64,000 bases of DNA from Nocardia sputorum (lineage in GTDB: Bacteria > Actinomycetota > Actinomycetes > Mycobacteriales > Mycobacteriaceae): the NCBI RefSeq assembly GCF_027924405.1, contig NZ_AP026978.1:4278001-4342000 (forward strand). Direction: 5' to 3'. This document shows positions 35,494 to 42,975 of this stretch, one piece after another. Made by a program: the position numbers and the translations under genes. Below the pieces are notes generated by a model that made no database searches, was not told the origin of the DNA, and saw nothing but the letters and a program-made list of their open reading frames with translations. Every line of letters starts with the position of its first letter. Position 1 is the stretch's first letter.

Positions 35494-36237
35494 TCAGCTA
35501 TAGGTGAAGAAGACGCCGGAAGCGATACCGCCCGGCCCGGTAACCGTCACCGGCACGGAACCGACCCCCGCCGGAGTGACCGCGGTGATCTGCGTATCGG
35601 AGACCACCGTGAACGACACTGCCGGAAGGAGACCGAAGAACACGCTGGTCGCGCCGGTGAACCCGGTGCCGGAGATCGTCACCGTGGTGCCGCCGGTCAC
35701 CGGCCCCGTGTTCGGGGTGATCGAGCTCAGACTCGGCACGGACACATAGGTGAACGGCACTCCCGCACTGGTGCCGGCCGAAGTGGTGACCGTGACCGGC
35801 ACGGTACCCGTTCCCGGCGGAGCGATCGCGATGATCAAGTTGCTGGAAAGCGCGAAGAAGAGCAGGGCCGGGGTAGCTCCGAAGTTCACGGAGGTAACTC
35901 CGGTGAAACCGCTTCCCAAGATCAGAACCACGGTACCGCCGGTCGCGGGCCCGGAATTCGGAATAACCGCGGACACCACGGGAACCTGCACCACAGAGGT
36001 GTAGGTGTAGGGAACACCATTGCTGATACCGTCCGCATTGGAAACGGTGACCTGCACAGTGCCCGTGCCCGGCGGAGCGATCGCCGTGATTTGAGTGGGG
36101 GAATCCAGAGTGAAAGTGGTTGCGGTTCCGCCGAATCGGACCGTGGTCGGCCCGCCGAATCCGGTTCCGGTGATAACCACGCTGTTACCCCCAGAACTCG
36201 GGCCCGTGGTCGGCGATACCGAAGTGATAGTAGGCAT
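35494..36237 (-). CDS. IPT/TIG-repeat protein (three repeats)
   Basis: 247 residues from ATG at 36237 after AAAAGGGGAA. Three near-identical repeats of about 82 residues begin PTITSVSPTTGPSSGGN, PVVSAVIPNSGPATGGT and PSLSSITPNTGPVTGGT, each followed by VTISGTGF-type strands and a final TGxxSxGVxFTY: the immunoglobulin-like TIG fold. There is no signal peptide, anchor or extra domain, so either it is cytoplasmic or exported by an unusual route. TIG domains normally occur in cell-surface or carbohydrate-binding proteins. Monocistronic; its upstream region carries three 10-bp direct repeats. Confidence 0.85.
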   Translation of the reverse strand: MPTITSVSPTTGPSSGGNSVVITGTGFGGPTTVRFGGTATTFTLDSPTQITAIAPPGTGTVQVTVSNADGISNGVPYTYTSVVQVPVVSAVIPNSGPATGGTVVLILGSGFTGVTSVNFGATPALLFFALSSNLIIAIAPPGTGTVPVTVTTSAGTSAGVPFTYVSVPSLSSITPNTGPVTGGTTVTISGTGFTGATSVFFGLLPAVSFTVVSDTQITAVTPAGVGSVPVTVTGPGGIASGVFFTYS

Positions 36238-36350
36238 GACATTTCCCCTTTTCAGTATTGATTACCTGCACCGGGGAGCGCTCGACCTTCAGGTAGCCCG
36301 GCTGTAACCATTAACGCCCCGAAACCACCACTACGGCAATGCAAATGGGA

Positions 36351-36380
36351 TCCGTTTTCGTCCGTTTTCGTCTGGTTTCG
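36351..36380. repeat. Three tandem 10-bp repeats upstream of TIG gene
   Basis: TCCGTTTTCG, TCCGTTTTCG and TCTGGTTTCG follow each other without gaps. The 10-bp period places each unit on one face of the helix, as in multi-site operators. They lie about 115-145 bp upstream of the TIG-repeat gene start. Confidence 0.6.
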
Positions 36381-36388
36381 CCCGTGCG

Positions 36389-36545
36389 CTATTCGTGCGC
36401 TCCGGCCGGCATTTCCGCGATCCGGGCGGGCAAAGCCCGGCCGCGTGCAACGGCTCGGTCGAGCGCATACGGCTGAGGACGAAAGCGCCCTCGAGAGCGG
36501 CGGATACGGCGAGGATGAACTCGTGGGCGTCGGGACGGGCGCAGG
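36389..36545 (-). pseudogene. TetR-family regulator remnant (C-terminal domain, frameshifted)
   Basis: Reading the minus strand gives RRACARPDAHEFILAVSA then ALEGAFVLSRMRSTEPLHAA, the typical dimerisation end of TetR proteins. After the AA the natural continuation GRALPARIAEMPAGAHE and stop (36391-36389) lies in another frame. Upstream, the first frame meets an in-frame TGA and no HTH is found. It therefore looks like a decayed TetR gene of which only the end remains. Seen in sequence; family call from pattern recognition. Confidence 0.5.
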
Positions 36546-36697
36546 CTCGCCGAACTCATGAGGCTCGGCTGGTCGAAATCGACGACACGTACGTCGAACC
36601 TGGCGGGCTCGTCGCCCGGCTACTCGGCGAGTGGCGGTTTGCCTTGACGCCGACGAGAAGGTTTAGCGTGGCGAGGACGAAAGGCGAAGGAGGACGG

Positions 36698-37099
36698 ATG
36701 CGCATCGGCGAATTGGCGCAGCGGGCCGGCACCAGCACGCGCGCCCTGCGCTACTACGAGGAGCACGGCCTGGTGCGGCCCCGCCGCGCCGCCAACGGAT
36801 ACCGCTCCTACGACGACGCGGAAGTGCTGATCGTGGCGAAGATCCGCGAACTGCTCGGCGCGGGCTTCGACCTCGACGACATCCGTCCCTTCGTCGCGTG
36901 CCTGCGGGCGGGTAACGGCTCCGGCGACGTCTGCCCGGACTCGGTCTCCACGTTGCGGCGCAAGCTGGCCGAGGTCGATTCGTACCTGGAGCGGCTGACG
37001 GACGTCCGCCGCCTGCTGAGCGACCGGCTGACGGCGGCCTGCGAGTTCGACCGGATCACGGCGGCCTGCGAGTTCGACGGGCTCGGGGAGCGGCCGTGA
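36698..37099 (+). CDS. MerR-family regulator with internal C-terminal duplication
   Basis: 133 residues from ATG at 36698 after GAAGGAGGAC. The MerR N-domain is clear (MRIGELAQRAGTSTRALRYYEEHGLVRPRRAANGYRSYDD), followed by helix VDSYLERLTDVRRLLSDRL. The last residues contain TAACEFD twice, the product of a 27-bp-period duplication. One Cys in each copy could alter sensing but this is unproven. It overlaps the luciferase-like gene by 4 bp (GTGA), forming a two-gene operon that it probably regulates. Confidence 0.9.
   Translation: MRIGELAQRAGTSTRALRYYEEHGLVRPRRAANGYRSYDDAEVLIVAKIRELLGAGFDLDDIRPFVACLRAGNGSGDVCPDSVSTLRRKLAEVDSYLERLTDVRRLLSDRLTAACEFDRITAACEFDGLGERP
37031..37078 (+). repeat. Tandem duplication inside the MerR gene
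   Basis: The 21 bases at 37031-37051 and 37058-37078 are identical with a period of 27 bp. They encode TAACEFD twice, at the very end of the MerR protein. A recent in-frame duplication is the simplest explanation. Confidence 0.9.
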
Positions 37100-37962
37100 A
37101 ATTCGCGGTCAGCTATAGCACCCCGTTCTTCGGCGTCGACCCCGATCGGCTGCTCGGCTACGCCCAGCATGCCGAACGATGCGGCTTCGAGGCGATCTAC
37201 CTGCCGGAGCACGTCGCGCTGTACCCGGGCGCCGCGGTCGGGCCGATGGAATTCACGCCGACGGTCCCGTTCGCCGACCCGCTGGACGCGCTGAGCTTCG
37301 TGGCCGCCGCGACCGAGCGGATCCTGCTCGGCACCGCGGTGCTGCTGCTGCCCTATCACCATCCGGTGGTGCTGGCCAAGCGCCTGGCGACCATCGACGT
37401 GCTGTCCAAGGGACGCCTGCGGCTGCTGACGGTGGGACTGGGCACCCTGCCCGGCGAGGCGCACGCCCTCGGCGTCGAGTTCGCCACCCGAGGCCGCCGC
37501 GCCGATGAAGCCATCGACGTGCTGCGACTGCTGTGGTCCGGCGATGCGGACGGGGTGAGTTTCGACGGCGAGTTCTTCCGGTTCGAGAACCTGTGCAGTT
37601 ATCCGAAACCGACGGAAGGCCGACCCCTGCCGATTCACGTGGGTGGTTCGAGCCGCGCCGCGGCGCGCCGTGCCGGATCCCGCGGCGACGGCTATTTCCC
37701 CGGCGGCATGCTCGGTCCGGCCGAACGCGCCACCCAACTGGAGATCGCCCGTGCCGAGGCCGCTGCGGCGGGCCGCGACCCCGGGGCGTTCGAGTACACC
37801 CGCTGGGGATCGATCGACATGCCGGCCGAGCGGGTCGAGGGACTGGCCGCACAGGGCGTCACGCGCATCGTGGTGAGCGCGAGCACCGGCGACCCGGAGC
37901 GCGCCCGCGACGAGTTGTCCGCCTTCGCCGAACGCTTCGATATTGCGAACGCACTGCGGTAG
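37096..37962 (+). CDS. F420-dependent LLM-class oxidoreductase
   Basis: 288 residues from GTG at 37096, coupled to the MerR stop. TIM-barrel of the bacterial-luciferase family with MKFAVSYSTPFFGVDPDRLL, FEAIYLPEHVALYPG, LLGTAVLLLPYHHPVVLAKRLATIDVLSKGRLRLLTVGLG, GRPLPIHVGGSSRAAARRAG. These match the TIGR03619 group of F420-using oxidoreductases common in mycobacteria and Nocardia. Substrate unknown; regulation by the co-encoded MerR protein is likely. Confidence 0.9.
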   Translation: MKFAVSYSTPFFGVDPDRLLGYAQHAERCGFEAIYLPEHVALYPGAAVGPMEFTPTVPFADPLDALSFVAAATERILLGTAVLLLPYHHPVVLAKRLATIDVLSKGRLRLLTVGLGTLPGEAHALGVEFATRGRRADEAIDVLRLLWSGDADGVSFDGEFFRFENLCSYPKPTEGRPLPIHVGGSSRAAARRAGSRGDGYFPGGMLGPAERATQLEIARAEAAAAGRDPGAFEYTRWGSIDMPAERVEGLAAQGVTRIVVSASTGDPERARDELSAFAERFDIANALR

Positions 37963-37968
37963 CGATCA

Positions 37969-37985
37969 CGGCGCGGTTCGCGCCG
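37969..37985. terminator. Short hairpin between convergent genes
   Basis: CGGCGCG-GTT-CGCGCCG, a 7-bp perfect stem, lies in the 32-bp gap between the stops of the LLM oxidoreductase and the flavin reductase gene; it could serve both strands. Confidence 0.5.
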
Positions 37986-37994
37986 GTAACCTCC

Positions 37995-38495
37995 TCAGAC
38001 GGTATGGCCCGCAACCAGATCCGCGACGGAGTGATAATGCAGCGTCTCCGCGGCCGGTCGCAGCACGGCGCCGTCCTCGGGCTCGAGCAGCATTCCGACG
38101 TGATCGCCGAGGTCGTAGCGCTCGCGGATGCGGGCGCTGAACCAGCTCGGCACCGTGCTGAGCACCGGAATGCCGCCCGGGCCCGCGTGCCAGTCGCAGT
38201 GCACGAACTTGTCGATGTCGTCGCCGGTCTCACCGCCGAAAAGCCGCGCCAGGGAGAGCTGTTCGCTGCCGAGCAAATGTACCGCGAGCCGGTCGGCGCG
38301 CTGCGCGACCCGATAGGTGTGGTTCTTCTTCGACAGGCCGATCAAGAACCGGCGCGGCTCGATGCTGACCTGCGTCGCGAATCCGACGAGACAGCCGGCG
38401 CGCCGGCCGTCCGCCTGCGCGGTGACCAGCAGCACGGGATAGTCCGCCGCCGCGACCACCGCGTCGAACACTGCGGTCCGGTCTTCGGTAGCCAT
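37995..38495 (-). CDS. Flavin reductase-like protein
   Basis: 166 residues from ATG at 38495. The split-barrel flavin reductase domain is shown by AVVAAADYPVLLVTAQADGRRAGCLVGFATQVSIEPRRFLIGLSKKNHTYRVAQRADRLAVHLLGSEQLSLARLFGGETGDDIDKF. These reduce FMN/FAD with NAD(P)H, often feeding a monooxygenase; the convergent neighbour is an LLM-type oxidoreductase, so a functional pairing is possible though not required because that group uses F420. Confidence 0.85.
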   Translation of the reverse strand: MATEDRTAVFDAVVAAADYPVLLVTAQADGRRAGCLVGFATQVSIEPRRFLIGLSKKNHTYRVAQRADRLAVHLLGSEQLSLARLFGGETGDDIDKFVHCDWHAGPGGIPVLSTVPSWFSARIRERYDLGDHVGMLLEPEDGAVLRPAAETLHYHSVADLVAGHTV

Positions 38496-38851
38496 CGGTC
38501 CTCCCAGCGTGATGCGACGTCTTCCCCGGATGCCCGCGCGATCGCCGCGCAAACATGCCGGACCGGGCAGCGCTCACCCTACAACCGAGGCGCCCGAGTC
38601 GTCTCAGACGCCGACGCCGGCAGGGGTGGGGCGCCCGTACGACGGCCCTGCAGACCGGCTCTTTCCGGTCTACATCCCGTGGATGATAGTCCACCACAAC
38701 GACTTCCGCGCCTGCACTGAAAACGCATGGTGGCGGTCGCCACATTGCGAGCACATCAGTGCACTGAGGGTGGCGCCGGCCGATGGAGGCATTCCAGCCG
38801 TGCCGGTCGCGCTCCGGACTCAGCGGTAAGCGGCGCTCTCGGCGGACCGGG
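38496..38851. other. Intergenic, upstream of flavin reductase
   Basis: 356 bp with no credible gene. Around 38670-38700 there is an imperfect inverted repeat (GGTCTACATCC ... GGATGATAGTCC) that may be an operator, but the symmetry is broken by one base. Confidence 0.4.
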
Positions 38852-40180
38852 TCACGACTCCGGGCTCCGGCGCGCGGGCATGTCGCGGGCTCGCCCCCGC
38901 AGCGTCAGCACACCCACGGCGGCGGCGACCATGCACAGTCCCACCACCCAGAGCCCGGCCCGCCGGCTCCCCGTCACGTCCGTCAACCCACCGGTGACGT
39001 ACGGAGCCACGAAACCGCTGACGTTGCCGATCGAGTTGATCAGCGCGATACCGCCCGCCGCGGCGGCGCCGGACAGGAAGGTGCCGGGCAGGGCCCAGAA
39101 CGTCGGCAGCGCCGCGAGCACGCCCACCGCGCACACGGTGACCGCGACCATCGCGGCGAACGGGTCACCGAGGTACAAAGCCACCGGAATGGCGAGACCG
39201 CCCAGCAGCGCGGGCAGCGCGACGTGCCATATCCGCTCCCCGGTCCGGTCGGCGTGCCGACCCCACCACACCATCACGATCGCCCCGACGAGATAGGGCA
39301 CCGCATTGATCAGTCCGCGCTGCACCACCGAGTACTGGACGCCGTACTGCTGCTGGAAGCCGTCGATGATCGACGGCAAGAAGAAGCCCAGCGCGTAGAG
39401 ACCGTAGACGATGCCGCCGTAGACCAGGGCGAGCCCGAGCACCCGCGGATGGGTCAGCGCCCGGCGCACCGTCCAGTGCTCGGCGCGCCGCAACGCGGAC
39501 TGCTCGGCCGCGATTTCACCTGCGAGCCAGTCCCTTTCGTCCGGTTCCAACCAGGTCGCCCGCTCCGGGCGGTCGGTCAGGTAGAACCAGGTCACCACCG
39601 CCAGCGCGATGGCGGGCAAGCCCTCGACCAAGAACATGAACCGCCATCCGCTGAGCCCGAAGATCCCGTCGCCGTATCGAATGATCAGGCTGGACACGGT
39701 CGCGCCCAGGGCGGTGGAAATCGGCACGGCGGTCATGAACAAGGCCACGATCCGCGCCCGTTGCGCTTGCGGGAACCAGTACGTCAGATACAGCAGGATG
39801 CCGGGGAAGAACCCCGCCTCCACCACGCCCAGCAGGAATCGCAGGACATACAGCACGGTGGCGTCGGGCACGAAGGCCATCGCCGTGGCCACCAGACCCC
39901 AGCTGACCATGATGCGGGCGATCCAGCGCCGGGCGCCGAAGCGGTGCAGCGCCAGGTTGCTCGGCACCTCGAGCAGCAGGTAGCCGACGAAGAAAATGCC
40001 CGAGGCGAACCCGAAGGCGGTCTCGGTGAGACCGAGATCGGTCTTCATGCCGCTGGGCCCGGCGAACCCGATGTTGACCCGGTCCAGGTAGTTGACGAAA
40101 TACAGCAGCCCGAGAAAGGGCACCAGGCGAATCGTGACCTTGCGCAACGTCGTGCCGGCCACCTCGGAGGTGGAAACCAT
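38852..40180 (-). CDS. MFS transporter, anion:cation symporter type
   Basis: 442 residues from ATG at 40180 (a TTG start at 40216 is possible but has no ribosome-binding site). Typical of the tartrate/phthalate/4-hydroxyphenylacetate permease branch: LVPFLGLLYFVNYLDRVNIGFAG near the N-terminus, GYLLLEVPSNLALHRFGARRWIARIMVSWG, YLTYWFPQAQRARIVALFM and LVEGLPAIALAVVTWFYLTDRP. About 12 TM helices. It imports organic acids by proton symport in the family. It follows the P450 array but a strong hairpin (40233-40262) separates them. Confidence 0.88.
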   Translation of the reverse strand: MVSTSEVAGTTLRKVTIRLVPFLGLLYFVNYLDRVNIGFAGPSGMKTDLGLTETAFGFASGIFFVGYLLLEVPSNLALHRFGARRWIARIMVSWGLVATAMAFVPDATVLYVLRFLLGVVEAGFFPGILLYLTYWFPQAQRARIVALFMTAVPISTALGATVSSLIIRYGDGIFGLSGWRFMFLVEGLPAIALAVVTWFYLTDRPERATWLEPDERDWLAGEIAAEQSALRRAEHWTVRRALTHPRVLGLALVYGGIVYGLYALGFFLPSIIDGFQQQYGVQYSVVQRGLINAVPYLVGAIVMVWWGRHADRTGERIWHVALPALLGGLAIPVALYLGDPFAAMVAVTVCAVGVLAALPTFWALPGTFLSGAAAAGGIALINSIGNVSGFVAPYVTGGLTDVTGSRRAGLWVVGLCMVAAAVGVLTLRGRARDMPARRSPES

Positions 40181-40232
40181 CAGCGCACTCTCGGCCCAGC
40201 ACGGCCACTTCGTCAAGTGCCCGCGGCGAGCT

Positions 40233-40262
40233 CCCCGCGCCCCCGGGGCGGGAGGCGCGGGG
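40233..40262 (-). terminator. Hairpin at the end of the P450 array
   Basis: CCCCGCGCC (40233-40241) pairs with GGCGCGGGG (40254-40262) over a 12-nt loop that is itself self-complementary (CCCGGG). It lies 8 bp beyond the last P450 stop (40270) and likely terminates the conservon transcript. Confidence 0.7.
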
Positions 40263-40269
40263 GGCGGCG

Positions 40270-41499
40270 CTAGTCCGCCTGCTCCAGGTACACCGGAAGC
40301 CTGGCGTGCCCGTTGGAGATGAAGCTGGACACGCTGCCGAGGTCGGCGGGGCCGGCCGCCAAGCGTAGGTTCGGGAAGCGCCGGAACAGCGCGGGCAGCG
40401 CGATTTCCGCTTCCAGCCGGGCCAGTGGCGCGCCCAGGCAGTGATGCGCCCCGTAACCGAAGGCCAGGTGCTCCTTGGTCGGTCGCCGTACGTCGAACTC
40501 GTCGGCGGTGGCGCCGTGCAGTTTCGGATCGCGGTTTGCCCCGGCATACGAGGCGAGGATCGGCTCGCCCTTGGCGATGCGCAGCCCGTCCATCTCGATG
40601 TCCTCGGCGGCGAAGCGCAGCGGGAGGTGCGCCACCGGCGCCTCGTAGCGCAGCGCCTCCTCGATCAGATCCGTCCAGGCCGCGCGCCCCTCGGTCACCT
40701 CGGCGCGCTGATCCTGGTGGGTCAGCAGCGCGAAGACGGCCTGATCGAGCAGGTTCACCGTGGTCTCGTGCCCGGCGCTGATCACCAGCAGCAGCGTGTC
40801 GACCAGTTCCTGCTCGGTCAGCTGTGAGCCGTCCTCCTCGTCGCGGTGCGAGATCAGCAGGCTGGTCATGTCGTCCCCGGGCGTCTGCCGCCGGTAGGCG
40901 ACGAGTTCACCGAGGATCCGGTACATCTCCATATAGTTCGCTTGCGACTCCTCCGGCCCGAGCGACGTGTCGAAGATGCCGTCGACGCAGGTGCGCAGAC
41001 CGGCGTTCAGGGTTTCCGGAACGCCCATCAGCGCGCTGATGACCTGAATCGGCAGCGGGTAGGCGAAGCCTTCCCTGAGGTCCACCGCTTCCCCCGCCGG
41101 CGTCGCCGCGAGTTCGGTCAGGAGGTCCGCGGTGATCTGCTCGATCATCGAGCGCATCGCCTGGGTGCGGCGGTGGGTGAACGCGGGCGCGACGAGTTTG
41201 CGCAGTCGGCGATGGTCCGCGCCGTACGCGGTGAACATGTTGTTCACCGCGACCCACGGCAACAGCGGCCAGTCCTGCGGGATCTCCCCGTTGATGAGCG
41301 CAGGCCAGTGCTGCTTACCATCTTTCGACACCCTGGGGTCCGCCAGCAACCGCTTCAGCACGTCGGCGTCGGTGACCGACCACGCCCGCACGCCGCCCGG
41401 CAATTCGACCAGGGTCACCGGCCCGCGCGCGCGAATTCGCGCGGACTCGCCCTGGATGTCGGCGCCCGCGGGGTCGAGGACTAGAGGTTGTGTGTCCAT
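40270..41499 (-). CDS. Cytochrome P450 (canonical, CYP154-like), second copy
   Basis: 409 residues from ATG at 41499, GGAGTCCCG upstream. I-helix AGHETTVNLLDQAVFALL, K-helix EEALR (ExxR present), heme loop FGYGAHHCLGAPLARLEAEIALP. It is a close paralogue of the P450 at 44558-45787: N-terminus VLDPAGADIQGESARIR versus VLDLTGSDIQGEAARLR. In conservons such P450s are redox partners of signalling or natural-product pathways; substrate unknown. It is 9 bp after the upstream ExxR-less P450 gene, so the two form a coupled pair. Confidence 0.92.
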   Translation of the reverse strand: MDTQPLVLDPAGADIQGESARIRARGPVTLVELPGGVRAWSVTDADVLKRLLADPRVSKDGKQHWPALINGEIPQDWPLLPWVAVNNMFTAYGADHRRLRKLVAPAFTHRRTQAMRSMIEQITADLLTELAATPAGEAVDLREGFAYPLPIQVISALMGVPETLNAGLRTCVDGIFDTSLGPEESQANYMEMYRILGELVAYRRQTPGDDMTSLLISHRDEEDGSQLTEQELVDTLLLVISAGHETTVNLLDQAVFALLTHQDQRAEVTEGRAAWTDLIEEALRYEAPVAHLPLRFAAEDIEMDGLRIAKGEPILASYAGANRDPKLHGATADEFDVRRPTKEHLAFGYGAHHCLGAPLARLEAEIALPALFRRFPNLRLAAGPADLGSVSSFISNGHARLPVYLEQAD

Positions 41500-41508
41500 C
41501 GGGACTCC

Positions 41509-42771
41509 TTAGAAGACGGTCAGCGGAGGGGATTTCGGGAAGACGACCGGCAGGGACACCAGAGCGCGGTGGAACGGGCCCGGCCGCCAGCTCAATCGCT
41601 CGGCCGGCACGGCAAGGCTCATCTCGGGCAAGGCGTCGAGGATCTGATCGATGGCGTCCTGGACGACCAGATACGCGGCCGAACGGGCGGGGCAGGCGTG
41701 CGGCCCCACGCTCCACGCCAGGTGCGCCCGGCTGTCGGTGCGCTGGCCGACGCCGATCGCGGGATCGTTGTTGCAGCCGGCCATGCTGATCACGACCGGC
41801 TGGTGCGCGGGCAGCCAGACGTCATCGATGAGGATCGGCTGTTTCGGGTAGCTGACGCAGTAGTTCGCCATCGGCGGGTCGTCGAACAGCACCTCGTCGA
41901 GCGCGTCGCGGGTCGACAGGCTGCCGCCGAGGAAGTCTCCCGCGAAACGCTCGTCGGTGAGCATCAGCAGCACCGTGTTGACGATCAGGTTCTGCATCGG
42001 TTCGATGCCGGCGCCGTACAGCGTGATCAGCTGATGGATCATCTCGACGTCGTCCAGGCCCGCTTCGTGCCGCAACAGCCTGGAGGTGATGTCGTCGCCG
42101 GGCTCCTTGCGCTTCAGCTGCACGAGCTCGAACAGCGCGTCGGTGAGCATCGCGTTGCCCTTGTCCGCGTTGACGCCTTCGAAGATGGCGGCCATACCGG
42201 TCGCGACCTGCTGGCCGATGTCCGCCGGGCAGCCGAGCATGGCGTTGAGCACCGCGAAGCTGAGCGGGAACGCGTACTGGCTGATGAGATCCGCCGCGCC
42301 GTCCTCGCAGAAGGCGTTGATCAGCGGAACGGCGATCTGCTCGACGGTTCCGTGCAGTGCGTGCAGATCGACCCCGGCGATGCTCGCCACGTTCGCCTGC
42401 CGGTAGCGCAGATGTTCCAGGCCCGAACTGCGCAGCGCGTTCTTCCGCCACTCCAGCATCGGCAGGACCGGGCACTCACCCGGGATGTCCCTCTGCCAGA
42501 TACGCGGATCGGCCGGAAAGTGGTCGGGGTCGTTCAAGATACGCAGCGCGGTGTGGTAGCCGATCACCAAGGTGGCAGGCACGCCCGGCGACAACTCGAC
42601 CGGGACGAGCGACCCGAACCGGCGGCGCATCTCACGGTACGCCTTGTGTGGATCCTCGGCGTATTCCTGCGAATACAACGCGTAGCGGGGACCGCTGGTG
42701 TCGATCGGCGAGCCGTGCCGGACGGGACATCCGTTCGCGGGCGTGGACGGCGGGAAGTGTGGCGTGGTCAA
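41509..42771 (-). CDS. ExxR-less cytochrome P450 (CYP157-like), copy 3
   Basis: 420 residues from TTG at 42771, eight bases after GGAG; longer frames upstream cross a GTPase vestige. N-terminal NGCPVRHGSPIDTSGPRYALYSQEY, heme loop AWSVGPHACPARSAAYLV with Cys ligand but Trp in place of the usual Phe. The I-helix reads LYGAGIEPMQNL, lacking the acid-Thr pair, and the K-helix site reads EVLFDDPP, so the ExxR arginine is replaced by Phe. CYP157 members from Streptomyces are known to lack ExxR. Adjacent to a canonical P450. Confidence 0.9.
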   Translation of the reverse strand: MTTPHFPPSTPANGCPVRHGSPIDTSGPRYALYSQEYAEDPHKAYREMRRRFGSLVPVELSPGVPATLVIGYHTALRILNDPDHFPADPRIWQRDIPGECPVLPMLEWRKNALRSSGLEHLRYRQANVASIAGVDLHALHGTVEQIAVPLINAFCEDGAADLISQYAFPLSFAVLNAMLGCPADIGQQVATGMAAIFEGVNADKGNAMLTDALFELVQLKRKEPGDDITSRLLRHEAGLDDVEMIHQLITLYGAGIEPMQNLIVNTVLLMLTDERFAGDFLGGSLSTRDALDEVLFDDPPMANYCVSYPKQPILIDDVWLPAHQPVVISMAGCNNDPAIGVGQRTDSRAHLAWSVGPHACPARSAAYLVVQDAIDQILDALPEMSLAVPAERLSWRPGPFHRALVSLPVVFPKSPPLTVF

Positions 42772-42975
42772 AGACGAGACTCCAGAGAAACGAACAATTC
42801 GACGAACACGACGACCTGGGCGCGTGCGCGCCGCGGCGGCGTCAGTCGACGTGATGCGTGGGATCGGTGACAGGCCGGCGCACACCCTCATCAGCTGTGT
42901 GCACGACGACCTCTGAGCGGCAACCTCCTTCTGGATTCGGCATACGGCGATGTCGGTTCGCCGGACGGAGTGCGG

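Noticed and set aside
38670..38702. Possible operator GGTCTACATCC ... GGATGATAGTCC
   Set aside because: The two arms differ in length by one base, so the symmetry is broken; too weak for a separate feature.
42772..42891. Extended start of the copy-3 P450
   Set aside because: The extra residues come from the GTPase vestige and lack P450 similarity; TTG at 42771 has the better ribosome-binding site.
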